A stretch of 25,023 nt of DNA from Burkholderiales bacterium. Lineage in GTDB: Bacteria > Pseudomonadota > Gammaproteobacteria > Burkholderiales > Burkholderiaceae_C. A program made the position numbers and the translations under genes. Shown here piece after piece: positions 1 to 6,411 of the stretch (within the stretch, counting starts at the first letter, position 1; each line of letters opens with the position of its first letter). Location of the stretch: the NCBI GenBank assembly GCA_025352345.1, contig JANXTP010000417.1, forward strand, positions 1-25,023. The letters run 5' to 3'. The notes under the pieces are model-generated. The model was not told where the DNA came from. It ran no database searches and saw only the letters and a program-made list of their open reading frames with translations.

Positions 1-677
1 TTGGTACCGAGCGTCAGTGCCGCTTCGAGCAGCGCATAGTCGAGCTTGCGCGCGGTGTTGGCGACCACCAGCACCTGCTGGAAGAAGGTGCCGATGAAGA
101 TGATCGCCACCTTCGGGCCCTCATAGATGCCGAGCACCGCCACCGCCAGCGCGCCGAACGCTGGCGCCGGCAGGTAGCGGAAGAACTCGACGAAGGGCTC
201 ATTGAGACGTGACAACGCCGAGTAGGTGCCGCAGACGATGCCCAGCGGCACCGCGATCACCGACGACAGCAGGAAGCCGAAGACGATCAGCCGGATGCTG
301 TCGCCCATGCTGTCGAGGATGCCCTTGCCCCCGGTCTGCTTCGGCGTGTTCGAGAAGGCGCGCACGAAAGCGATCGCGACCTCGTGCGGCGCCGGGAGGT
401 AGATCGGGTTCGACGGCACGCCGGTCGGCACCTGACCACCCTTCGCGCGCAGGCCCTGCACCTCGCTGTCGAACTGGTCGGCATCGGCCCGCATGCCGGG
501 CTGGAAGTAGTCGACATCCCCTGGATCAACGATGCGCATCTGCGGATGCCAGACACCGGGCACGTAGCTGACCACGCACCAGATCAGCAACGGCACGATG
601 AACGACCCCAGGCCCAGCAACCAGTGGGTGCGGGGCATCAGTCGCCGGCGCGGCAGGAGCAGTTGGAGCGCACTCAT
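1..677 (-). CDS. ABC transporter permease, NitT/TauT (SsuC/TauC) type, C-terminus cut by window edge
   Basis: Inner-membrane permease of an importer for small organic or nitrogen/sulfur compounds. I translated the minus strand directly: an ATG at 677 opens a frame that runs off the left edge (about 225 codons visible). It starts MSALQLLLPRRRLMPRTHW, followed by one membrane segment (about residues 19-40). Next is a soluble stretch of about 70 residues rich in D, Q and P (about 41-110), then the BPD transmembrane domain with GDSIRLIVFGFLLSSVIAVPLGI and a FRYLPAPAFGALAVAVLGI segment typical of the family. The conserved EAA loop is just being entered (ALLEAALTLGT) at the edge. No in-frame ATG or GTG lies between 677 and the upstream stop at 759-761, and no clear Shine-Dalgarno is visible. 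It differs from the permease at 16715-17575, so it belongs to a second transporter. The ligand is unknown. Confidence 0.88.
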   Translation of the reverse strand, partial: MSALQLLLPRRRLMPRTHWLLGLGSFIVPLLIWCVVSYVPGVWHPQMRIVDPGDVDYFQPGMRADADQFDSEVQGLRAKGGQVPTGVPSNPIYLPAPHEVAIAFVRAFSNTPKQTGGKGILDSMGDSIRLIVFGFLLSSVIAVPLGIVCGTYSALSRLNEPFVEFFRYLPAPAFGALAVAVLGIYEGPKVAIIFIGTFFQQVLVVANTARKLDYALLEAALTLGT

Positions 678-752
678 GGTGGGTGGCGGCGGCAGGCCCT
701 CTGGGCAGTGGCATCGATTCCGGTGCGAGGCGATCGATGCGCGTTTCAGTAT

Positions 753-783
753 TACGAATTATATGATTCGTAGTACCAATCAA
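753..783 (-). promoter_or_regulatory. Predicted promoter with inverted-repeat operator upstream of the ABC permease
   Basis: On the minus strand a perfect TATAAT lies at 763-758, with a weak -35 candidate (TTGCTT, 19-bp spacer, or TTGATT, 14-bp spacer). A perfect inverted repeat, TACGAAT (753-759) / ATTCGTA (766-772) with a 6-bp spacer, brackets the -10. That is the usual geometry of a repressor operator. This AT-rich patch stands out in a very GC-rich window. It gives the permease gene, 76 bp downstream, its own regulated transcription, separate from the riboswitch operon ending at 817. The binding protein is unknown; a dimeric GntR- or TetR-like repressor is only a guess. Confidence 0.5.
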
Positions 784-788
784 AGCAA

Positions 789-800
789 CGGGCATGCCCG
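789..800 (-). repeat. GC-rich palindrome just after operon B, possible weak terminator
   Basis: A perfect 12-bp palindrome CGGGCATGCCCG lies 17 bp past the stop codon of the last operon-B gene. On the minus strand it is followed by TTGCTTTGATT. It could form a short stem with a CATG loop and a poor U tract, so at best it is a weak terminator. No better terminator is visible between 817 and 677. Confidence 0.25.
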
Positions 801-816
801 CCTGTTCGCCCGGAAA

Positions 817-1620
817 TCAGGCAAGCACGCACCAAACGGAGGTGCCTGAGTCGCTGCGGACCTCGGTGTGGGTGTCATCGAGTGGCTGCCAGTGCATCGC
901 TTCGGTGCGGCCTTCAAACTCAGGGAGGCTGGATCGCTCGATGCGCCACGCACCGTCGCGCAGCCGACCGTATGAGATCTCGAAGTCGAGCAGCGCGGTG
1001 GCCGATGCCGGATGTCGGGCGATCAACAGACTCAGTGTGTCGCCTGGGACGGTGCCATCTGGCCAGCCGACGCGCCTTGGTCGCACGCGCATCAACCAGT
1101 CACCGGCGAGCAGCAGGAAGGCGCGTGCCGTCGCCAGCGCCTCGGCATCGTCGCCCGGCGGCGCAGCCGTGTCGGCCAGCACCCGCGTGCGCCCCGTCGA
1201 GCCCGGCACGCGTTCCCACACCTCGCGGTACACGCCGTGGACACCGGTTTCGATGACGCGGCCCTCACCCTCGAAGGCCATCCAGCCGGCATCGGGCGAG
1301 AGCCCTGGCGGTTGCAGGTCGAGGCGGCGATGCCAGGTGCACACCTCGCGCGGCCCCTGCGGCTGGACCTCGGTGCGACCGAAGAAGCCCTGCTGCTGCG
1401 CCAGCGCGAGGTGCTGCGCCGGGCTCATCGCATCGAGTGCGATCGCCGACCGGCCCACCTCGGCCGCGGCGGGCACGCGCAGGTCGGCGTGCCAGCGTGC
1501 GGTCTGCAGCCAGTGCACCCAGGTCGTGGTGTCGCGCTGATCCGGCGTTTCAAGCAGCGTGCGTCGCCACACACCGCAGTAGCGCTCGGGGACGTCGGAA
1601 AAGTTCTCGGCCACAGTCAC
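817..1620 (-). CDS. HRI1-like protein of unknown function (last gene of operon B)
   Basis: A 267-residue soluble protein without signal peptide or membrane segment. I chose the GTG at 1620 because it overlaps the upstream stop as GTGA; the frame stays open up to 1854, but that part only shadows the upstream gene. The N-terminal block (ERYCGVWRRTLLE, then DTTTWVHWLQTARWHADLRVP) and a second block (QQGFFGRTEV, CTWHRRLDLQPP, DAGWMAFEG) resemble the beta-barrel family related to yeast HRI1, whose bacterial members have no known function. This family call is from memory of the motif, not from a search. The gene is the terminal member of a tightly coupled riboswitch-controlled operon, so a role in guanidino-compound metabolism (ligand binding, for instance) is possible but purely contextual. 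Stop at 817-819. Confidence 0.82.
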   Translation of the reverse strand: MTVAENFSDVPERYCGVWRRTLLETPDQRDTTTWVHWLQTARWHADLRVPAAAEVGRSAIALDAMSPAQHLALAQQQGFFGRTEVQPQGPREVCTWHRRLDLQPPGLSPDAGWMAFEGEGRVIETGVHGVYREVWERVPGSTGRTRVLADTAAPPGDDAEALATARAFLLLAGDWLMRVRPRRVGWPDGTVPGDTLSLLIARHPASATALLDFEISYGRLRDGAWRIERSSLPEFEGRTEAMHWQPLDDTHTEVRSDSGTSVWCVLA

Positions 1621-2423
1621 GCCACAAACTGCGGAAACGTCGGCAGCGAGCGGTAGAACGGGAAGTCGTGGTTGGGCCACAGCCAGGCGCCGGTGTCGGC
1701 GGCCAGCGCCTTCAGCTTGCGGATGCTGGCGATGGCCTGCGTCTCGCGGCCCTGCCACAGCGTGCCGGGCGCGACCTCGTCGTCGATGTTTTCCTGCAGA
1801 TCGGCCGCATCGCCGGCCAGCAGGACCGGCGGGCCCTTGGGCATCTCGATCCACATCGACATGTGACCGATCGTGTGGCCCGGCGTTGCCACCGCCTGCA
1901 CGCCGGGCACCACGCTGTACTCGCCGGACTGCAGCCGGAACTGCAGCGGCGCGCCAACGTCGTCGACCAGGTCGTCGGCGAATACCGCCGGGTCGGCGCC
2001 GCTGAGTGCGACCGCCATCTCGTCACGCTGCACATGGATTTCGGCACCACAGCCGCAACGGCGCAGCTCGCACAGCCCGCCGGCATGGTCGAAATGCAGG
2101 TGGCCGATGAAGATCACGTCGACATCGGCCGGCGTCAGACCCAGCCGCGCCAGATGGCGCGGAATGCGCTGCTCCTCGCGCATGTCCGGCGCGCCGAACT
2201 CGAAGGTCGCCGGGTTGTAGTGGCGATCGCGGGCGACCGGGTCGGCGATCTTCGTGTGGTCGCAGCCGACGTCGTACAGGATACGGCCGTTCGCGGTCTC
2301 GATCAGGTACGCGAGGATCGGCGCCTCGATTTGCTGGCCGCGCCCGCGCTGCCAGGTCGAGATCGATTTGTCGTAGCGATGCGTTGCGGTCAGCAACGGC
2401 CAGAGTTTGCGCACCTGTGTCAT
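1617..2423 (-). CDS. Metallo-beta-lactamase-fold hydrolase, N-acyl homoserine lactonase-like
   Basis: A 268-residue cytoplasmic binuclear zinc hydrolase. It has the full ligand set: HLHFDH (H108, H110, D112, H113), PGHTIGH (H183), AGDAAD (D205) and PNHDFPFY (H252). Length and the N-terminal pattern (LTATHRYDKSISTW, ILYDVGCDH) fit the AttM/AiiA-type AHL lactonase family, in which a cyclic ester or amide is opened. The ATG at 2423 has an AAGGAG Shine-Dalgarno 5 bases upstream and overlaps the preceding stop as ATGA; its own stop overlaps the next start as GTGA. In this operon the substrate need not be a quorum signal: a cyclic intermediate from a guanidino compound, such as a lactone, lactam or hydantoin-like ring, fits the setting. 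The fold is certain; the substrate is not known. Confidence 0.9.
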   Translation of the reverse strand: MTQVRKLWPLLTATHRYDKSISTWQRGRGQQIEAPILAYLIETANGRILYDVGCDHTKIADPVARDRHYNPATFEFGAPDMREEQRIPRHLARLGLTPADVDVIFIGHLHFDHAGGLCELRRCGCGAEIHVQRDEMAVALSGADPAVFADDLVDDVGAPLQFRLQSGEYSVVPGVQAVATPGHTIGHMSMWIEMPKGPPVLLAGDAADLQENIDDEVAPGTLWQGRETQAIASIRKLKALAADTGAWLWPNHDFPFYRSLPTFPQFVA

Positions 2424-3088
2424 GGAGTCTCCTTGTTGCGGGCGCGCCGCAGTTGTGCGATCAGTGTGGCGCTGTCGGTTACCGTACCGAAGATGCCACC
2501 TTCGACCGCAATCATCGCCAGCGCCGGTTGCTGCAGCGTCGGGTCGGAAGCCGCACAGGCGTCGCTGATGGTGATGCAGCGCAGGCCGTGGTCGGTCGCC
2601 GCGCGCAGCGTGGTGTGCACGCAGACCTCAGTGGTGACACCACAGACGATCACCGTGTCGGTGCCCCAGCCGCGCAGGATCTGATCGAGATCGGTCTGGT
2701 GGAAAGCGCTGTAGCCGGGCTTGTCAATCACAGGCTCATCGGCACGCGGCTGCAGCTCGTCGACCAGCCCATGGCCCGGTTCGCCACGCACCAGCAAGCG
2801 GCCCAGCGGCCCGGTCGAGCCGATCTCGGCGCCCGCGTGGCGGCTGCGCTCCAGCTTGGCTGGCGGACAGTCGGACAGGTCGGGGCGGTGGCCTTCGCGG
2901 GTGTAGGCAATGCGCAGCCCGGCCTCGCGCGCCGCAGCTATCAATGCACACACCGGGGCCAGCGTGGCGCGCAGCCGCGACACATCGACACCCGCCTGTG
3001 CCGCGTAGCCCTGCGGGTCGAGGAAATCGCGCTGCAGGTCGATCACCAGCAGCGCGCTGCGGGACACGTCGAACATCGGCTCGCTCAT
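2420..3088 (-). CDS. Isochorismatase-fold cysteine amidohydrolase, biuret/guanylurea hydrolase-like
   Basis: A 222-residue cysteine hydrolase with the family triad visible: D17 (LLVIDLQRDF), K123 (PVIDKPGYSAF) and C156 (VCGVTTEVCVHTT), plus the cis-peptide region before the Cys. The central block PDLSDCPPAK...IGSTGPLGRLLVRGEPGH and the late block ISDACAAS...GGIFGTVTDSATLI closely match what I recall of biuret hydrolase (BiuH). Characterised relatives in this branch hydrolyse biuret, triuret or guanylurea. Biuret hydrolysis gives allophanate, and guanylurea hydrolysis gives guanidine; both are intermediates of operon A, so the product would feed the neighbouring enzymes. RutB-type ureidoacrylate hydrolases are the main alternative. 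ATG at 3088, 14 bp after the creatininase stop; 4-bp ATGA overlap with the next gene. Confidence 0.9.
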   Translation of the reverse strand: MSEPMFDVSRSALLVIDLQRDFLDPQGYAAQAGVDVSRLRATLAPVCALIAAAREAGLRIAYTREGHRPDLSDCPPAKLERSRHAGAEIGSTGPLGRLLVRGEPGHGLVDELQPRADEPVIDKPGYSAFHQTDLDQILRGWGTDTVIVCGVTTEVCVHTTLRAATDHGLRCITISDACAASDPTLQQPALAMIAVEGGIFGTVTDSATLIAQLRRARNKETP

Positions 3089-3102
3089 CTCGGCCGAACT
3101 CG

Positions 3103-3867
3103 TCAGCCGAATTCGTGCGTGATCGCTGCGGCGATGCGCGTCGACAGCTCGGCCGCCATCACCGCGCCTTTCTCGACGCTGGACCCGCGCGCCGACGACA
3201 GCACGCCCGACAGCGGCACCCAGTGCTTGCGCGTCGGGTAGACGTCGTACGGCGGGAAGTCGGCCGGCGACTCATCGGGGATCAGGTCCAGCCGCACCAG
3301 ACCCGGGTGGTAGTGCAGCATCATCGAAGTCTCGATGACCGCCGCGTGTTCCAGCGCGAAGCCAGGGAAGCCGTCGGGGAACACGCTGGCCAGCGTCGCC
3401 TCCGACAGGAAGTCCCAGTACTCGAGGCGCATCACCTGCAGCGTCGAGCGCGCACCGAGGTCGCGCAGGCCGAGGTCGATGCCTTCGGTCAAGAACCACT
3501 GGTTCTCGTAGTGGCCGTTGACGAACACCAGTTTGGTCACGCCGTGCCGTGCGAACTCGCGCACCGCGTCGCGCACCGAGCCGATCAAGGTCGCCGCGTC
3601 GACACTGGTGGTGCCGCAGAAATGCTGGCCTCCACCGCACTTCGGCTGCGATTTGTAGCCGTACGACAGCGTCGGCGCGACCAGCGCACCAATGCGTGCG
3701 GCGGCATCGGCGGCGACCGCAGCAGACAGCAGGCCATCGGTGCCCAGCGGCAGGTGCGGGCCGTGCTGTTCGAGTGCGCCGACCGGCAGCAGGATCGCCG
3801 GCTGGTCCTGCTTCATGCGCGCCTCGTAGTCGACCCACGACAACTGGTTCATCCAGACGGTGTTCAT
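3103..3867 (-). CDS. crnA: Creatininase (creatinine amidohydrolase) family enzyme
   Basis: A 254-residue cytoplasmic binuclear metal amidohydrolase that would open creatinine to creatine (EC 3.5.2.10). All metal ligands of the Pseudomonas putida enzyme have counterparts one residue earlier: E33, H35, D44 (GALEQHGPHLPLGTD) and H119, E121 (NGHYEN). Blocks typical of true creatininases rather than mycofactocin or riboflavin-pathway relatives are present: YGYKSQPKCGGGQHF.GTTS, EGIDL.LR, YWDF and FPPYDV.P. W151 matches the active-site Trp154, but the second gating Trp (W174 in P. putida, as I recall) seems replaced by F170, so specificity may be altered. The ATG at 3867 has AAGGAG 8 bases upstream and overlaps the EamA stop (ATGA). 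The frame upstream of it is only shadow. No creatinase lies in this window, so creatine would need another route. Confidence 0.88.
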   Translation of the reverse strand: MNTVWMNQLSWVDYEARMKQDQPAILLPVGALEQHGPHLPLGTDGLLSAAVAADAAARIGALVAPTLSYGYKSQPKCGGGQHFCGTTSVDAATLIGSVRDAVREFARHGVTKLVFVNGHYENQWFLTEGIDLGLRDLGARSTLQVMRLEYWDFLSEATLASVFPDGFPGFALEHAAVIETSMMLHYHPGLVRLDLIPDESPADFPPYDVYPTRKHWVPLSGVLSSARGSSVEKGAVMAAELSTRIAAAITHEFG

Positions 3868-4793
3868 ACAGAGATCTCCTTGTGTGCAGATTCGTTTGGA
3901 TCCGTGGCCTCGATCAATGCCGCGACGGCAATCAGCACGCCACCGGCCCATTCCCGCGGCTGCAGCGATTCATCGCCGAGCAGCACGGCCGACACCACCG
4001 ACACCAGCAATTCGACGGTCAGGATCACGCCCGCGCGGCTGCTTTCGAGGTGCGTCACGCCGTACTGCCAAGTGACGGTCGCCAGCACCAGCCAGACGAA
4101 GGCATAGCCGACCAAACCCAGCGCGATCGGCACGCTGATCACTGGCACGGCCGCGCCGGTCAGCAGCGCGCTGGCGGCAGACACCAGACCGCAACCGAAG
4201 AACACCGCCACCGTCTTCGACAGCATCGGGATCGCCTGTGCTGCGCGCGAGATCAGGTTGTTGCCGGCGAAGGCCAGGCCCGCCGTCAACGCCAGCCAGT
4301 CGGCGGTGCCCAAGGGCCGCGCCCAGGCCGCGCTGCCACCGATCACGAACCACAGGCCGACCAGTGCCAGCGCCACCGCGAACGCGCGGCGGCGGCTGAT
4401 CGCCTCACCGAGAAACAACCGCCCACCCAGCACCGACCACACCGGCGCCAGGTAGAACAGCAGCATCACCCGCACCACATCGCCCAGCACCAGCGCTTGA
4501 ACAAAAGCCGAATTGGCCCAGCCGCCGACTGCCATCAGCAACAGCAGCAGAGCGGTCTGCGGTCGCCAGGCGCTGCGTTGGTGCCACAGGAAACCGATGC
4601 CACAGACACCGACCGCGCCATAGGTCAACAAGGACAGTACCGGCCCCGACAGGCCGGCGGCCGCGAAGCCCTTCAGCGGCCACCACAGCAGGCCCCAGAG
4701 CACGGTCGAGGCGAGCAGCACCAGCGTGGGCCCACGGGTACCGCGCGAGGTCGTGTTCGCAGCCACGATCACGGGCGAGGTGACGAAGTCCAT
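3864..4793 (-). CDS. DMT-superfamily (EamA-type) transporter
   Basis: A 309-residue integral membrane protein with about ten hydrophobic segments in two homologous five-helix halves, as in the EamA family of metabolite exporters and permeases. The first helix begins around residue 27 (TLVLLASTVLWGLLWWPLKGF), and the second half starts around TADWLALTAGLAFAGNNLISRA. It ends with a short charged tail. The gene sits 16 bp after an SDR and overlaps the creatininase start by 4 bp, so it is co-expressed with operon-B enzymes. The known guanidinium exporters (Gdx) are SMR proteins, smaller members of the same superfamily, which makes export of guanidinium or import/export of a guanidino compound a reasonable but unproven idea. 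Substrate and direction cannot be read from the sequence. Confidence 0.88.
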   Translation of the reverse strand: MDFVTSPVIVAANTTSRGTRGPTLVLLASTVLWGLLWWPLKGFAAAGLSGPVLSLLTYGAVGVCGIGFLWHQRSAWRPQTALLLLLMAVGGWANSAFVQALVLGDVVRVMLLFYLAPVWSVLGGRLFLGEAISRRRAFAVALALVGLWFVIGGSAAWARPLGTADWLALTAGLAFAGNNLISRAAQAIPMLSKTVAVFFGCGLVSAASALLTGAAVPVISVPIALGLVGYAFVWLVLATVTWQYGVTHLESSRAGVILTVELLVSVVSAVLLGDESLQPREWAGGVLIAVAALIEATDPNESAHKEISV

Positions 4794-4809
4794 CGAGGTT
4801 GTGCTTGAT

Positions 4810-5586
4810 TCATGCCATCAGCGAGCCGCCATTCGGGCTCAGCACCTGCCCGCAATAGAAGCGCGACAGGTCCGACAGCAGGAACAGCGCGGTGGCGGCG
4901 ATCTCTTCGGGCTCACCGAAGCGGTGCTGCGGAATGTCGAGTTCCTTCGCTATCCATTCGGGGCTCATGTGGTCGGTCGACAGCATTGCGGTGGCGACCG
5001 CGCCCGGCGCGATCGCATTGACGCGGATGTGCGGCGCGAACTCGCGGGCCAGCGAGCGCGTCAGGCCGATCACGCCGGCCTTGGCCGCGCAGTACGGCGC
5101 GAATTGCGCACGGCCCAGCACGCCGAGGTCGGAGGCGATGTTGACGATCACCCCGGCGTCACGGGCGACCATGCCAGGCAGCACCGCCTTGCACATCAGG
5201 AACACCGACTTCAGGTCGGTGTCGAGCATGCGATCCCAGTCGGCTTCGGTCGTGTCGAGGAAGGGCTTTTCCTGCAGGATGCCGGCGTTGTTGACCAGCG
5301 CGTCGATCGGCCCGAGGGCGCGCTCCACCGCCCTGACCATCGTGGTGGCTTCGTCAGACTGGGTCACATCGGCCTCGAAGGCCCGGACCGTGGCACCCCA
5401 CGCCGCGAGTTGTCCCACGACGGCCTCGGCCGCTCGGCCCAGGTGGTTGACCGCGACCGCCGCGCCGGCGCGGCCGCAGGCCAGTGCGATCGCCCGGCCG
5501 ATGCCGGTCGCGGCACCCGTGACCAGCACGACGCGGCCGGCGAGGGTCAGCCGAAGGGTGTCGGCGGGTGCTTGTTCAGTAGCCAT
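4810..5586 (-). CDS. SDR-family NAD(P)-dependent oxidoreductase (first of the pair by position)
   Basis: A 258-residue classical short-chain dehydrogenase/reductase. Visible motifs are the Rossmann glycine motif TGAATGIG (23-30), the structural NNAG (99-102), and the catalytic S152, Y165 and K169 in the YCAAK setting. The C-terminal GGSLMA end is usual for 3-oxoacyl reductase or glucose-dehydrogenase-like SDRs. I chose the ATG at 5586 because it overlaps the preceding stop as TGATG and gives a normal family length; the frame remains open to 5817, but that extension lies within the upstream gene. It likely oxidises an alcohol or reduces a ketone. Being paired with a second SDR and a di-iron oxygenase-like gene suggests consecutive oxidation steps. 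Substrate unknown. Confidence 0.9.
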   Translation of the reverse strand: MATEQAPADTLRLTLAGRVVLVTGAATGIGRAIALACGRAGAAVAVNHLGRAAEAVVGQLAAWGATVRAFEADVTQSDEATTMVRAVERALGPIDALVNNAGILQEKPFLDTTEADWDRMLDTDLKSVFLMCKAVLPGMVARDAGVIVNIASDLGVLGRAQFAPYCAAKAGVIGLTRSLAREFAPHIRVNAIAPGAVATAMLSTDHMSPEWIAKELDIPQHRFGEPEEIAATALFLLSDLSRFYCGQVLSPNGGSLMA

Positions 5587-6410
5587 CAATTCATCACCTC
5601 CCCGTGGCTGGCGCTGATCGCCTGGCCGGTCAGCGAGCGCGCATCGCGGCCCGCCAGGAACAGAAAGACACCCGCGATGTCGGTGGCCTCCAGCATCGTC
5701 GGATTGGCCTGCCGCGACAGGATCTCGCGTTCGACCTCGGCTTCGCTGCGGCCCTGCGCCGCAGCCATGCTGGCCAGCGAGCGCAGGGCCGCCTCGGTCC
5801 GGATCCAGCCCGGACACACCGCGTTGACCCGGATGCCGCGCGGCGCCAGCTCCCAGGCCAGCGACCGCGTCAGGCCGATCACCGCATGCTTGCTGGCCAC
5901 ATAAGCCGAGAAGTCAGCGACACCGGTCAGGCCCCAGATCGACGATTGGTTGATCACGCAAGCGCCCTCGGGCATCAGTGGCAACAGTGCACGGGTCAGC
6001 CGCACCATGCTGCCGACGTTGTTGTCGAGCAGTGCCGACCAGCGCACGGCAGCGTCCGGCGACGCATCGGCCAGCGGTGTCGGGTACTCGGTGCCGGCGT
6101 TGTTGACCAGCACATCCACCTGGCCGTGGCCGGCCTGCACAGCGGCCGCGAAGGCAGTCAGGTCACTGTCCAGCCCGAGGTCGGCGACGATCGCTGTCAC
6201 TTGTGCGCTGACCGCCAGCCCGTCGGCGAGGCGCTGCAGCGCTTGCGCATCGCGATCGGTCAGGATCAAGCGCACGCCCTGTCCGGCGAACGCCGTCGCC
6301 AGCGCGCGTCCGATGCCGCCGGCCGCACCGGTCAACACCACGGTCAAGCCTTGCAGGCCGTGGCACGGCTCGGTCCGCGGGCCGGCCCGCGCAGCAACGT
6401 CGCCCGTCAC
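5586..6410 (-). CDS. SDR-family NAD-dependent oxidoreductase (second of the pair)
   Basis: A 274-residue classical SDR with TGAAGGIG (27-34), NNAG (103-106), S156/S157 in VINQSS, and Y170 and K174 in YVASK. D52 at the end of beta-2 (LILTDRD) points to NAD rather than NADP, so oxidation is favoured. The start is a GTG at 6410, 1 bp after the stop of the desaturase-like gene and behind GAGGTG-like purines. An internal start nearer GLQGLTVVLTG is possible, because the first about 20 residues are not part of the fold. It overlaps the next SDR by 1 bp (TGATG). The two SDRs differ clearly from each other, so they are likely different steps rather than a recent duplication. Confidence 0.9.
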   Translation of the reverse strand: MTGDVAARAGPRTEPCHGLQGLTVVLTGAAGGIGRALATAFAGQGVRLILTDRDAQALQRLADGLAVSAQVTAIVADLGLDSDLTAFAAAVQAGHGQVDVLVNNAGTEYPTPLADASPDAAVRWSALLDNNVGSMVRLTRALLPLMPEGACVINQSSIWGLTGVADFSAYVASKHAVIGLTRSLAWELAPRGIRVNAVCPGWIRTEAALRSLASMAAAQGRSEAEVEREILSRQANPTMLEATDIAGVFLFLAGRDARSLTGQAISASHGEVMN

Positions 6411-6411
6411 C

